This document shows, piece after piece, positions 11,547-28,600 of a stretch of DNA of 64,000 bases. This DNA is from Penium margaritaceum (Eukaryota > Streptophyta > Zygnematophyceae > Desmidiales > Peniaceae), in contig SZWC01001188.1 in the NCBI GenBank assembly GCA_023375785.1, positions 1 through 64,000 on the forward strand. Reading direction: 5' to 3'. Position numbers and translations under genes: made by a program. Under the pieces are notes generated by a model. It was not told where the DNA came from. It made no database searches and saw only the letters and a program-made list of their open reading frames with translations. Numbering within the stretch: position 1 is the first letter of the stretch; each line of letters opens with the position of its first letter.

Positions 11547-12497
11547 GTTGATGATGTTTGTGGGGTGCAACAAGGGTAAGTTTCCTTGCTGCTGGGACTA
11601 TTGTGCTTGGGGAGCAACCATAAAAAGAGTGAAAAGCTGGAACCAAGAGAATTTTGGGAATGAATGACTATAGTTGACCACAAATGTCGTACTAGAAACA
11701 TTGAAGAAAACACAACTCAGCTAGAGACAAACTCTAGAATCTCACGCCTAGACACATCTCCTACCCCATAGGTGCGCAACTCCTAGCAAGACAAATCTAG
11801 CAAAGTAGCTTGAGTCTTGGGCGTAGTCTTTCCACCTCTTGTAGGTAGTGAGGCCTTCAGGTAGTCACGGGCGTCTTCTTACCCAGGCTGGCAGAATGTT
11901 GCCCTACTTACTAAGGTCTTGAGAGGAGAATCCATAGAGTCTTGGCCTTAGGTGATGTCTGGAACTGGTGAAGGCTGCTCTGGTACACTATAGACGGAAA
12001 GCTTCATGATGACTGAGTTGTTGATTGAAGGGTGCAAGGCTGGCAATCTGTCATAGTAGGCTGTTGGCAAGTTGACAGCTATCAAGGCGAATGGAAGCTT
12101 CTAACTGCAGGAGGGAAGATTCTTTGCCTAGGAATCTTCTTGTAGGTAATAGCCCCTCCACAAGCTCTTGGTGTTGAGTCCTGCATGACTGTACTAATCC
12201 ACAACATTCTCCGCTTCTGGTTTTGCATGTGGCTGATGACTCATGCATGCATGCTGTGACATAATGCTGTGTCGTGCATGCATGCGTTAATGCAAAGCGG
12301 TCCCCACTTTGGGCCTTGCATGTTGCTGCTAAGTCACATTGATGTTATTACCGATGCAAGACGGTCAAGACTGCCTAGTCTGGTGTGGTCCCACCTTGAC
12401 TGGACCTAGCCTAGAACCCAGATGTGCATACTCTTACTACACAGCTGCCGACTGGTCTGGGTCACCAAGCATGCATAGCACTGCTATGCATGCAACA
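11547..12497 (-). repeat. 3' LTR of element D
   Basis: On the minus strand it starts TGTTGCATGC at 12497 and ends near 11547. The segment about 11547-11660 matches about 16854-16960 next to the primer site, including a shared stretch centred on CCATAAAAAGAG, which identifies the LTR end. The outer boundary is inferred from the TGTTG start. It contains a perfect 25-bp palindrome at 12469-12493. Confidence 0.65.
12469..12493. repeat. Perfect palindrome with 12-bp arms
   Basis: GCATGCATAGCA (12469-12480), one central base, then its exact reverse complement TGCTATGCATGC (12482-12493). It lies just inside the outer end of the 3' LTR of element D and could form a hairpin or a bipartite factor site. 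CATGCATGC repeats also occur nearby at about 12243-12290. Confidence 0.85.
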
Positions 12498-13273
12498 TAA
12501 AACATTTTAGAACTCTAAGGTGAATTTCCCCCATGAACCTAGATGCCGGAATAATATCTGGCCTGTACCAGCGGAGAAAATCTTCGTCGTAGAACCCAAA
12601 AAATTAAAAGAGAAAATTCCCCGGTTTCTTGCAAGCTCCTCAGATTTTGAAACCGACTACGCCAGTTTTAACAGAAAAAACATGCGTAATAATCATCACT
12701 CGCCCCTCTTATAGCTCACCCCAATTGCTTTCGTTGCACCTGGTCCGTCGCGAGGCCCTACTCTTCTCCCTTGCGACAACTACTGCTCCCCTCGTACCTC
12801 CTTCTCACGAAATAATCTCACGACCCTTTTCTGCATTCTAATCCCCATCAACAATTCTGAATTTCTTTTTTTTCTTTTAGGACTCAATCGGGTCTTTGGA
12901 GCAATATTCCCGAAATGTAGGAGACTAAAGTAGGTCTCCTAACAAAGTAGGAGACTAAAGTGGGTGGTTGAAGCTGCTGATTGTCTTGGAGAAAAATGAT
13001 GTTTTGCAACAGGTTGCTGAGGGGAGACAGGTGTAAGAGTTTCAGAAGTGACGTCGACACTGAGCGTGACAGAATATGTCGGCCATGAAAGGACTCAAAG
13101 TGCTACAAGGGAATCATTTACTATAGGTGAATTTTCTTCATGGTTGTAGAGCTATCAGATGCGTTGTTATGAAGACGGCATGTACCTCATTGTTCTTAGC
13201 GTACACCATGCACCATCGTTATCGATATGTTGCATTTTGCTTCATCCTCCTTGTGTTGTTTTTCCATCTACTA

Positions 13274-16200
13274 CTATAGGAGGCGCGTGAAGTGCCGGCG
13301 TTTGATTGTGTCTTCATGCTTATTGAGCCGTGTTGCCACCGCACCATCTTGTGTCACCTCGGGATGGCGTTCGTCATGGCCTAATACAACAGTCTCTTGA
13401 GTAACTTCAATGTGTTCGTTGTGGTCAACCGCGAGGGGCACACTCTTGCGCAATGCCTCTTCACTCGCCTGATCCAACTCCGTCTTGGTGAGTGGATCAT
13501 GGTCTGCTGCTTTGTCTTGGATTGAATCTAGAGATGAGTCCTAGAATTACCTAAAGAGGCCAGGTGCGGACAAGCACCTGGCTTCCCACCATTGATTTGT
13601 TAGATTCTCAAAAGTAAAAGTTATCACGACTAGTGACATTTTGTTGAGATGCGATGTTGTAGAACTCTCAACCTTTCAGGTTGGGGCTTTGTCCGACAAA
13701 CATGCCCAAAGTTGCTTTGTTTGCAAGCTTTCTATGACCTTGTTTTGGGACGTGGAGAAGCACCATGCAGCCAAATGTTCAAAGCATGGTAATGTCTTGC
13801 TTTCAGTCATGCCATGCTTCAAATGAAGTCATGTTTGGTAAGGCTATGTGCGACACACGATGTTGCACCCAAACTGCTTGCCTAAAAGCATATGGCCACG
13901 AGGAGTTGTCCAATTGTGCTCCTAGCAATATGGATTTGAAAGTTCATTGAATAGTGCAATTTGCCCTTTTTGCAACACCATTCTATTGCAGGGTATACGT
14001 AGTATAGAACTACTACACGATGCCAATCTGTTGCAGTTGGAACATGAATTATGTGATGGTGTAATTGACAACATTGACATAGCGTAGGACTTGCAACTTC
14101 TTGTTACTTTTCCTCTCTACCAATGCCAACCATTTGAAGAAGTAGGTTGATGCTTCATCTCTTGTTTGGAGAGGGTAGCTCCAAAGAAAATGTGTCGCAT
14201 CATCTAGAAAGATGAGGAAGTAAAAATTTCCACCATAAATTATAAGTAAGGGGAGCGGGCCGTACATATCGGTGTGAACCAATCTTACCTTTTGGTGGAT
14301 GTTGCACATTCATGAGGGAAAACATGACGTGGAATTTTGACACAAATGCAATCCTCATAAGGGTTAGCTTTGCCTTGGCCACTTTTCTTGATGTTAAGGC
14401 TGTTGACATGGCCCTTATTCACCATGGATTCCACCAACTGATTGTTGATGTGGCCAAGCTTCTTGTGCTACAATACACCATCTGCACTTGCAGGTTGGTG
14501 TAGACTTGCGTAGAAAAATGGGGAATCCATCTTATCTTGAGCTTGTGCACTCAATTCTTGCTCAACCATGCCATGAGGAAGGAGTAGACTTTCTACAAAG
14601 GATTTTCCCCCATAGATTTTGAGCTTGATATGCTTGACAATCTGATGACGCGAGCTCCTCTCTTCATGAGTTGGCCGAGGGAGAGGAGGTTAAGGGCAAC
14701 GCCAGGCATGAAGAGAAAATTTTCAGACTTGACCTGTGCTCCATCATACCCTGTCACAAAAATCATGTCATTATAGAACACAGGCACCTGCTTGTTGTTT
14801 ACAACTATCACAAAGCACTGATCTCAAGGCCCGTAGTTGTGGAGGAAGGATTGTTGGAAAGTTATGTGTGAGGTACACCTGCTGTTTAGTACCAAACATA
14901 CAACAAGCGATCCAAAGTGTTACTATGACTATCTGACTGTTGAAACACAGATGTAGTGTAGCCAAACTACTCCCCTTTGCCTTCTACCTTTGCCTTCTTG
15001 TTGGAATCCTCAGTGCCCTTTTCACTCTTTTCTCCCCCACTCTCATTCTATCCCCCTTGCATTTTTCCTTGAAGCGATTATGCATCCTCCATTTCTCCTT
15101 ATTATGCCATAGCTTGAGGTAGTCTTTCTTCACTTGCCCTTTTTCCTTGCAATAATGAAACGTGATATCAGGATGTGATCCGATCCGCTGGCTGTTGGCA
15201 TTGTTTGTGATTCCCTTTAGGAGGGAGCGCGTCACGTAATGGGAGTATGTTGACTTCATCACTACATGTCTGTTCGATAGAGAGTGAGACGCGCTCTTCT
15301 TTCCTTCATTCTGGTATGCCGCATTCCTGAAAATGATTGCTTTTTTTCTTTTAAGTTAGTGGTCTCTCTGCTCTGTCAATAATATCTTGCAAACTTATGC
15401 CTCTGTCAATTCTCTTTTAGGCTTGAATTGGAGAAATTTCTCCACGCCACCCTAGTTTCTAGTTAGGCCATTGAGTAGGAAAGTCACAAAGATTGGCTGA
15501 GAGATGGGTGTGTCTGTGATGGAGAGTTGGTTGCAGAGCGGTTCTTCCTCGTTGATGTAGTTGTTAGTGTCACTCAAGGTGCTGAGGTTGATGTGGGAGA
15601 GTTGTGCGAGGAGATAAGACTTGAAAGTGGAGTTGCTTGACATGAAGTTTTGTAATTGATAGGAAGTTGTAGGTTTGGTTTTCTCGTCTCTTGTCTCTTA
15701 CATGCGAATGGCTTGTTAAATGCAAGGGCTTAGCGGGTTTTCAAGCATCATGTATGCAGCTTGCATGAAGTAGTTGAATTCCGACATAATGTATGGTGAA
15801 GATTGTGGGGGAGGAGCAACGTAATATTAAATGTAGAACTTCCAGGTGTTGTAAATCTGGGCAACGTATTTGAACTTGTGGGCCTAATGCGCAAAGTTCT
15901 TGACATCAAACTGGTTGATCTTGATCTTTTGAATATGCGAGAAGGTTTCTTTTACTGGCAGAATGCCCTCAAACCCTTGGTCCCCAACTCCTTGTGTTGG
16001 AGTTGTGTGACACTAAAGAACATTTGTTGTTGCATGTTCCACCTAAAACATAGGCTACATTGTTGCATGTGGTTCCCCCATGTATGTCTTAGGAGTTGGT
16101 GCTTTAGAAGATGGTTGTAATGGTTCTATTCTGGGCATGCCACATAGAAGCTGTGGTTGTTGGGCTGGATTCTGTTGTTTGATTCCTACTTATCTTGACG

Positions 16201-16850
16201 CTGTAGGTTGCACTTGTGGAAGAATCACATGCTACTGCATGAGTGGTGGAGGACTTGGCTTAGCCAAATGTGCAAATGATGCTTCTACAACCTGCTAAGC
16301 ATGATAAGACTACTGATGCTGTTGTTGCTGTTGTTGTTGTTGTTGTAGTCGCAGTTGATGCTATTGCAGCTGGTTCTGTTGCTATAGCCATGCCATTTGC
16401 TGCTAAAGCTAATTCAACTAAGCATCATGTGTGAGGTGCTCTTGGTGGTAGAGTAGCACTTGTGCACCTAGTTGGTACCTCAATGCCATGGTCTCTTGCT
16501 CCACAGCCTGGCGCGTACCTGCTTCTTGCTGCGCCATGCGCTTTACTTCTTGCCCCAAGCATTCCGCTTCTACATGCTCTACCACATGACAACCTTCATC
16601 TTTTCCCATGCGCAAACCATGTAGGACAAAATTTTCATCAAGAGGTGGAGAGTTTGCACCTGACTTCTCCATCGCCATGTTGCTCACATAATCCATGTTG
16701 CCCCTGATGTATGTAGGTTGGATCCTACCTTGGGTGCTTGAAAACGATAGTTGCTTGCTAGTGGAAGCGTCCTCATGACTCAGCTCCTTCAGATTACCAC
16801 TAGCATGGACTGAAACTGTAGATTCTGTTTGCACCAACCTTGCTTTGATA
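13274..16850 (-). pseudogene. gag-protease-integrase remains of copia element D
   Basis: Minus-strand coding remains in copia order. Gag includes a Gln-rich stretch (the TTG-rich tract near 16317-16350), a gag-typical segment at 15643-15452, and a zinc-knuckle-like HYCKEKGQVKKD segment near 15160. Protease-side sequence with FLFMPGVALNLLSLGQL lies near 14720. The integrase begins with LVHTDMYGPL near 14280 and runs to about 13600. The segment 13477-13274 may be the spacer after integrase. Sequence is degraded throughout, with many breaks; treated as a fossil. Confidence 0.75.
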
Positions 16851-16853
16851 CCA
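16842..16853 (-). promoter_or_regulatory. Primer-binding site of element D
   Basis: On the minus strand TGGTATCAAAGC, one base from the initiator Met-tRNA site seen in elements A and B, directly adjoins the LTR that starts (in plus coordinates) at 16854. It fixes the orientation of element D. Confidence 0.8.
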
Positions 16854-16975
16854 TGTTGATGTTTGTGGGGTGTTGCAAGAGTTAGCTTCCTTGTTGCCAA
16901 GGCCGTTACTCTTGGAGAGAAACCATAAAAAGAGTAGAAGTTATGAACAAGTAATTCAAAATTGAGAAACATTTA
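16854..16975 (-). repeat. 5' LTR remnant of element D
   Basis: About 120 bp resemble the inner end of the 3' LTR at 11547-11660. Beyond about 16975 the similarity is lost to the eye, so the rest of this LTR is absent or decayed. Confidence 0.6.
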
Positions 16976-19952
<2,977 letters not shown>

Positions 19953-19955
<3 letters not shown>

Positions 19956-22900
19956 TTGGAAAAGATTGTTCTGAGATTTGAAGACCTTCTAGAGACAAAT
20001 GGAATTAGTTCTTGTACATTTAACAAATTTGAAAGTTAAACACATGAATGATCTGCTTTTCCGGAATATTTTATCTAAATTGTAAAGTTTTATATGTGAG
20101 TACCCTTGTTTGATACATGAATTATCAAGGGATGGTGGAAACAATCAAAATTTCTATTACAATTGTTTTTAGTTTTCTTGCACAGTTTTGGCGATGAGAA
20201 TGGTGTATGGAGAGGTGTGAAGAGAAACACATGTGCAACTGATTCTGTTTTGTTATTCTTTGAAGTTCAATAATGAATAAGAGGAAGGAGCCTTGGTCAC
20301 CATTGTATTTTCTGTTGGAAAAATTAGTTGTTATATGTTTAGCCAACATTATTCAGATTTGTTTTAGGGTTTAGAATGTTTTTTGCGCTGTTTCAACCAT
20401 GAAGATATCTAAAAGTATGTATATCCTTAAAAGTTTTGTTATAAAGCATTGTCTATTGCCTTGTGAAGGTTCACACTAGATGCATTCGATTAGGAGTATC
20501 TTCCTAAAAAATGTAGTCTTCTATAGGAAGAAATCTTGCTTATGTTTTGGTGGAATTCATCGAAGGTTCTTGCTGGAATATTATAAAGTTCAATCTTATG
20601 CTAAACATCCTTGCTCCTTTTGGGAATCAACACTTTGTACGCAAGGTGTAAATGAGACAAGAGGGACAGAAGCATGGAAAAAATTTGAAGAAGAAAGGAG
20701 ATGTGACTATGTATTTCTTTAATTGAAGAAGCCTCCCCTCGTCATGGGGACAAGGGAGGCATTTTGAAGAAGCATGGAAGTGTGAAGGGATGAGAAGGGG
20801 ATAAAATGATGATAGGAAGTAATGAAAGCTAGGCAACAGAAGAAGTGTAGGAAAAATACAAGCTTCGTGTTTCCCATGGATCATTCATGCAATCTTGTAA
20901 TATTTGCCCATCACTTATCGTTTATACATGAAATGAAATATGGTTTTGCTCATGAGATTTAAAAGTTTTAGTCACTAGCTTTTGCAAGAATTAGTGTGGT
21001 GTGATTCACATATTGGAAAAGGGGATAGCAATGCATGTAATAATGTTTGCCGTAATGATGTTACAAATAAGGCAGTATGGAATACATGCATGTGAAAACC
21101 TTAGAGACAAAGGAAACATGAAACGATTATTTGTTCTTGTGTGGTTTTAAGGACCTGGAATCCTGTTTTTTAACTATGTGTGAGGCCTAAGCTTGTTCAA
21201 GTATACACATGAAGGAGACATTATCTTAGGTACTGGCTATGATTAAGGCACATAAAAAGTGTAATATTTCACTTGATAAACATGTTTTTTTGTCAATTGC
21301 TCCCAAATCCACAACTATGTATGGTAAGGTTACAGAATCCATGTTTTGGGTTCAACGTTCCAAGCTCAATGGCAGAAAAGAACGCTACGTGATATCCCTT
21401 TAAAAAATGGAAATTGCATAAACTCTGATGGTATAGAAAGATGACTAGAACCTGAATTAATGCTTTGTAACCATAAAAACATGCAAGTGGGTTACCCTCA
21501 GATTGAGAAAGGAATCATGCTCGGAATTGGATTTGAATGAAAATGAAGACAACCACAACAAGGACCAAAACCACACGGTTTGATTCATGAGAATAAAAGC
21601 TATTCACAAAAGAAAGCTGGGACGTTTTTAAAGTAAAATAAGATTGTTAGAACACCAAATGTCATGAAATAAAAACATTGTTGTTATATTCCAATTGTAC
21701 TTACAATTGGAAGATAACATACATATATATCTATGTTTACATCATCTACACCACATTTTGGAAGATTGTTTGAGAAATAAAGAAGGTAGAAAGGCATCAA
21801 ATATTTCAAAATGCATCAGAATTACATATAGAAATCATTGAATATGGTGGCGTTTCGTTGTTTTATCATGAGGTGGAGGTAATGGAGCAATTGTACATGG
21901 CCCCTACTGGTGCAATATATGATAAGTAACTTTTGAAGGTTGAAATTCTTCTTGTGTTTTGAGCGAAACGTACCCTCCTCTAGAGGAAAACAATGCAATG
22001 TAAATGGCATAATCATTAGACTAAAATCGTGGCTTTTACAACATTAACTTTGAACATGAAATTCAAGAACCTAATTGTCCAATTTGCATACATATGATAA
22101 AAGTTTATGAGGATTCCTAGCAAGAATAGGTCCTTGGCCATTTCATAACACACTAATGCAACGACAATGATAAGGTGTTGGAAAGGATGATATAGTTGTA
22201 CGTGTTTTCATCAAACTGAGTGGAACACACTTTGACCATGTGATGGACCTTTAGGATCATGAACACATCCTTTTTATTTAATTGTGAGATGTGATTTCAA
22301 GGATTTTAGTCTAACAGATGCTAGGATGAAATGTGTATCCATAATCAAGGAAAAATTAGTTTTGAGTGTGACTTGTTTTGTTTTAATGAGGCAATTTAAT
22401 ACTTGTATAACAAGAAGGGTCAATCCTGAATTTGAACAAATGTCTATCAAAAACATTATCCTTGACTAGTGTTTGAGGCTGCATAAGTCTATTCCAATTT
22501 TCTTGACAATGAAGGCCACATCAAACTGATATGTTAGATGTAGAAAACTGGTTTTTTCATCAAGGTTGGAAGAATGGGCCAAGATGAGACCGCTTTGTCT
22601 CTTTTCTTTTATGTTTTGGTTATTCACCGAATACTTATCTTGAGTGAAAAATGAAATAGTAGGTGAAGAAAGTTGCTGGTGACCAATATAAATAAAAAAT
22701 AATTATTATTGAATATTAAGATCACTTGGATAGTTAAAGGGCAAGTGAAACATAATATAAACTGCTTAAGTTCAAATGATAACATGCCATTACATGAAAT
22801 TGTAGAACCCTAGTGTGTAATTCAAGTTTTATATAAAAACGTCTGATGAATGGACTGTTTGTGGTATAACGGTGAGGTTAAAATGGATAAAGGCCTCATA

Positions 22901-25382
22901 AGACTTGAAATTATTTGAAAAATCCTCACAAAGGGTCATAGATGACGGTTTCCCATAATGATTTGTGGAAAGGAAGCCCATAAGGTTACATTTAGAATAA
23001 TTTTTGGAACTTAAATGATGATGTAGGTGTTTGATCTTAAGTTGGAATTGGTATATTTGTGCAAGGAATCCTCCTTAAGTGGAGTGTTTTAGGGCATAGA
23101 GATAAGGTGAAACAAAACATGAAAATGTGATGTCAACCGAAACATTGCTTTCATTTTCAAATTTCTTGTAAATGTTTTTCACTCACTTGTATAGTTAATC
23201 ATGGATTCCTGTCGAAAAGGTGTATGATGATTTTTGAGAAAGAAATACATCTTTGCTTTTGTTTTGAGGAGGCCTTTAACTATTATATTTCAGCAAAGGT
23301 TGATGGAAAAATTGAATGAAAACATAGCTACAAGAATGGATCTTGAAAGAGTACATACTTAGGTTCACGGAAAGGTATTAAATTAGAGCGTGTTAGTAGG
23401 ATACCATATCTATCTCAACCCTTTTATATTGATGCGTATGAGCGATGGCTACAAAACATCCATTTTTTTCTCAAAACATTAACTCTCCACAAGTTTTTTG
23501 ACCTTAAAGGAGTTTGGGTATGCGTTCAAATATTGATCAAGATGTATTTCCCTAATGCATTTTTATCATGAATTTTCTGAACCATGGCTTACTTGGTAAT
23601 CAATGGCAACATGTGAGGCATTTGAATGCTGTTTCCATGGAAAATGGATGTCTGGCCGACCATTATTGGTCAGCAGGTCTTGATGCTTCTATTTTCTTAT
23701 GGAATTTTCATGTTCAGATTATGGCCTTTTTTCGTCAGTAGTGGTGGATGCAAACTGGGTAGAAGCTATTAATGAAGGAGAAATCACCCATTTTCCACTT
23801 ATTTGACAAGGGCTAGTGTCCTGAGCACCTATTCGATTATTAGATCTCTAAATGCAATGCTTTTGGATTGTGGGTCATTATATGCCACCTTTTGTATCTT
23901 GTATCATACTGTGTTGCTGATTTTTCACTTTAAACTCAATATGCCATGAGGTGCTCATCGGATATCAGCATGTATCTTCCAAAGAAGTGGAGTTTCATGA
24001 TATTGTATCTTCCCGCCTTTGGATGAATTTTAAATGGTGATCTTAATACTGTTTGTTTTTTGTTTTTCCTTTGTGAAAATGGGCTTTAGTGATTGGAGAC
24101 TATGCAGGTATTTGTCAACGTCGCTGCTTTGCAAATTTTTCACATGTTCAAAATGTTTCTTTATAAAGAGATCAAATGACTTGTCTGGCGGACTTGCGAT
24201 GTGGAAGCCTACAAGTCACTTGGTGATCGACTTTTGGGAAGTGTGCAAGATGATGATCTATTTCTAGAAACCGTGGTATATTATGACGGACGTTTGAAAA
24301 ACTGGCATATAGAAACCAAATGACGTTTTTGTGGTATTTGTTAAAGAGAAAATTGTTGTATGTTTTGCTTTGCCGATACGTGAATGCGTCGAGTTCGCTT
24401 TAAGTGCACACTTGCTGAGTCAAGTGAAAAGTATATGAGGAGGAGTTTTGGTAGACGGCATTTCCTGTCTGTGGCATGGTCACACGAGTGTTGGCAGGCA
24501 TTGCCGGCCATATTGACTTAACACTGTGTGTAAGTCGGCATAGTGGTCCACATGCAGATGATCGTGGCAATATCCGTTTACCTGCTTTTGCACGCGTGTT
24601 AACTGACGATGAAGGATTTAGTGCCTAGGCGGAATCTCCAACTGTACCGAACAAAATTAGTTTTCCACTTATGAACACCTCCTTAAATTTGAATGTGAAA
24701 CAAGTAGAATGGAAAGAGCTCAAAAGCCTAGATGGATAACGACGTCATTCCATTGAACTGTGAATGCGCCAAAGAAATATTCATCTCGACGTCGAAAAGC
24801 AGGTATGGAGGGAAATGGACAACAAGAACTCGATTTTGAAGGAAATCCTTTAGAGGGATCGTTTGCCTGCCAGCAATGTTAGGACACCATTGCCGGCAGA
24901 ATATATGGGGCCCGTTTGTTGAAAGTTGACTCCGGAGTAAGGTCAGTACGCAACAAACATTCCGACCACTTTGACGAATGACTTTAAAAAACATGTAGAT
25001 CCATGTGAAGGAAAGAATCCAAAGGAAAGGGGGACCTCCTGATTTCCGAGATGACTTGAGCAAAAGTTATAATCGTCTTAGCAGAACATGATTCATCGGC
25101 CGTAGATAACTACAAGATGGAAAGTATAATAAATTCGGCTCTTTGGCACTATTTGGCAGTTGTCTTTCTAGAAACCTTGTTCCTTCACTCATATCATCTC
25201 TTTGACGGAAAACCTTTCTTCTGAAAAGGGCCCCCAGAATCCAGCCAAAAACGCGCTTTCCTCGTGCAAGAGAGGATATCATTCAGGGACATGAATAACC
25301 GCGGCTAAATACTAGTGATGGAGGTAGTCTATCATGAGGTGAAACCCTTTCAACACATTCCACAATTGGCCCTAACAATTAA
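19953..25382. other. AT-rich interval without recognised gene
   Basis: More than 5 kb of AT-rich sequence with no frame longer than about 110 codons and no domain I recognise. CATTGCCGGC occurs near 24500 and again near 24890. It could be old decayed repeats or the intron of a gene outside the window; I cannot distinguish these. Confidence 0.5.
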
Positions 25383-25629
25383 AGATCGTAGTCTCGAAAC
25401 ATTGAGTAACACCGCGAGCAGGTTCCAGTGAGTTCGAGAAATGACCGGAAGAAGTCGTCATCGCGCGAGAGTTATGAGGTATTTGGGAGAATTCCGCTCG
25501 AGCGTGGAAAAATATTGCGGCAACAAAGTCACGGAGTAATCATACAGAGAAAGCAAAAAATAGGTCGCTCGTGGATCTAGGGCCTTGTGTATGCCCATTG
25601 GAATGAAACTTACCCCTCCACCTCTAGCC
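25383..25629 (-). repeat. 3' LTR of chromovirus E
   Basis: About 250 bp matching 30871-31123 with roughly a quarter of positions changed. The best-kept block is around GGCCTTGTGTATGCC (25581-25595; 31075-31089 in the other LTR). Confidence 0.75.
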
Positions 25630-25689
25630 GTGATGCCTTGACGCATTACTATCACGTGGCCAAATTCAAGCTCAGTAGCCATGGATAAG

Positions 25690-28600
25690 AGAATCGATGT
25701 TCAATGGTTGATTGCACCGCATCCTACGATTATGTGCCACGCCATAGTTCTTCCACTTGACCAAACATTGATCTTTGCTGTCTCCTGGGCGGTGATCAAG
25801 GATTTGCTTACTCTCATACTCATGGTCAACTTCTGTAATCATGGGTGGCGCAGGAAGTGCCACGTGTCAAAGAAAATGTTTCCCCGGAACGACTTAGTGT
25901 CAAAGTTTGCTAATGTGGAAGACCGGGTTAATCTTCATGTTGTTCGGTAGTCGGAGTTTGACGACGACTGCTTGCGCTATTCCAAGATGTTGAAAGGCCC
26001 CAACCACCGAATTTGAGATTTGGGTTGCTTAATTTATGGAGTTTGATCACTGCGGAGTTGAGCAGCACGTTTTCACTTGTCTTGAACTCCGCTATTTGTC
26101 GATTTTTATAGCCTTGGCGCTTCATGGCTCCATGCACTTTTGTGAGGGTTTGGCAAGATTCTTCCCAAATTGCACAAAACTGTTGCCAATGAGTGTCGCT
26201 AGCAGGGATGTTGCTCTCTCTCTGAAGATCAATTGAGGTGGTTGGATCTGCTCCGTAAACCACATCGAACGATTTTTACCCTATTGGAACAAATGCTGCT
26301 GAGTTATATGCAAACTCGGTGACTAGCAACTTGACTGCCTAATCAATGCCATGAGGTGCTCAAAGGGTTTGGAGGTGTTGATTGAACATTTGGTTGGTTC
26401 AAGTTTTATCCATAATTTTTGCGATGGAACGCATTTTATAGTTAGATTTGATTACCATACCGCTACATCAAATCTTGCCAAAACTCGCTGGTGAACCGTG
26501 CATCTCAACACTGGTCGTTGATGAAGAAACTCCATGTAAGATGATTTGTTGAACGAACAATAAGGCTACTCCTTCGGTGTTTACATCCGTGGTGGTCGGG
26601 ATGAAGTGCGTCATCTTCGAGAACGTATCGACGATAACATACATGGCATCAACCCCCTTTGGTGTGATCGGCAAACTGGTTACAAAGTCCATGAAAAAGT
26701 AGATCCATGGTTTCTCTTGTATTGGTACTAGTTGTAGCAAACCAAGAGGTTTGGTGCGCCGACTCTTGTCTCTCAGGCATGAGTCGCAACGTTTTTAAAG
26801 TTCACGACGTCAACCCTTATCTTGTCCCACCAATACTAGTTGGCGACTTTTTTCAAAGTCTTGTCATCTCAAAAGTGTCCTCCTCGACCGGTGTTGTGGC
26901 AATCCTCAAGAAGCATGTGTCATAGGTCCTTGTGTTTGGGGATGACGACTTGATTCTTGTGCTTTTGCGCAAATCAGAGCATGCGAAGTACATGTTTGTC
27001 TTGTCGCAGGCCCCATGGTCTTTTTACCCCCGTGTAAACAACTTTGTCACATAGGGATATGCTTGAACTTCTAATGCGTTCACTTGAGTGAGATCAATCC
27101 GGCGGCTCAACGCGGCAAATGGATTTGTCTTTCCTGGTCGATACTCGATCTTGTAATTCAAGTTCCACTCAAGGAACTCCATCCATTGATTTTGCCTTTG
27201 GCTATGGTTCAACTGTGTTTCCATGTACTTACAAGCATGGTAATTTGTTCAAACTGCGCATTTGCGGCACTCCAAATAGAAATCCCTTGTTTTGAAGGTG
27301 TTGATAATAGCGAGCATTTCCTTTTCTTTGACATCGTATTTGAGCTTTGCATTGTGAAGCTTATGCAATATGCACGTAATAGGCTGTTGTCCCCCACCAT
27401 TCTATTGTAGGAGGACGTCCCTGATTGGTTAGTCGGAGGCATCTATGGCAAGGATGCAGTTGTCCATTGGAAGTGAGAGTGTGTGCTCCATGGCACCTTG
27501 TTACATTAGATCTCCTAATTGAACAATCAGAGCTTGACGTAAAAAAATCAAATGATTTTTGTTCATTGTCCCCCCAATTCCACTCAAAATTTTAGTGCGT
27601 GAGGCAAAAACGAAGCTCTTACACACTTGGTATAATCCTTCATACACTTCCGAGGATACATGCAAAATCAAAGAAAAACTTGTAGGCCAAGTCTTTTTTT
27701 GGATTTGGCCATTCTACCACCACGTATATGCTTTTTGGATCCATGGCTAAGCGTACGATGTGATGATGTTGTCAAGAAACCTAGTTGATTTTTGACCGAA
27801 GTCACATTTTGAGAGCTTCTCATAAAACTTCTCTTCTTTGAGGATGTTGAGTACTTGCAAAAGATGTCGTTCATGATCCTCATTGGTTTGACTGCACATG
27901 AGGATGTCATTCAGAAACAACACATCAGTATCATTGAGGTGCGGTTGAAAAATGTGGTTTATTGTTGCCATGAACGTTGTCGGGGCTTTCGTAAGGCAAA
28001 ATGGCATAACGTGATCCCAAAGTGCCCATATTTTGTTGGAAAGGTGGTTTTGCTACAACCTCATTGACGAGATGAATTTTGTGATAGCACCTTAGATCCA
28101 TTTTGTTGAAAATTCTTGCTCGTCGTAGTTGGTCAAAAAGCGCGTCTACGTAAGGTAGAGGGTAGCATTTTTCATTGTGATGTCATTTAACGCAAGGTAA
28201 TCCAGGCACATCTTTGTTACTGAGTTTTCTTTTTTGCAAAAAGTATTGGTGTGGCGTATGAAGAGACGGACAATCCATTGAACACTTGAGCGAGCATGTC
28301 GACTAGTTGTCACTTGTGCTCTGTGAGCTCTTGATCACTCATCCAGTACGTTCCCTTAATGGCCTATCTCCTCTCAGGTTTGAGTTAAATTTGATACTCC
28401 GTAGATGTTGCATTTGGGAGGAAGTTTGCGTGATACTTCGTCGAAGATGAATCCTTTGAACCATTTTCCAAGTGGAGCGAACTCCTCTGATACATATGCA
28501 AACTTGAAAGCATATGAGGCTAATGAGGCTGATGAGAATGTTACATTAGCTACGATGATGAATTCTTTACAAGCGCTCTTTAGAGCGACCACGACCAAAC

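Larger units (their letters stand above)
11547..16975 (-). mobile_element. Old Ty1/copia element D, minus strand
   Basis: Read on the minus strand this is a copia element. LTR remnant with primer site lies at the right (16842-16975), then gag with a zinc-knuckle-like segment (about 16840-15000), protease-side and pre-integrase sequence (about 14810-14300), integrase (about 14310-13600, with LVHTDMYGPL and a degraded NGV.R.N.T segment) and a 3' LTR (11547-12497). I do not recognise reverse transcriptase or RNase H. Only about the first 100 bp of the two LTRs can be aligned by eye, and imperfectly, so it is much older than A or B. It has many breaks and is a fossil. Confidence 0.8.

Noticed and set aside
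24728-25282. Two minus-strand frames of 111 and 71 codons next to chromovirus E
   Set aside because: No similarity to anything recognised and no coding signature beyond being open.
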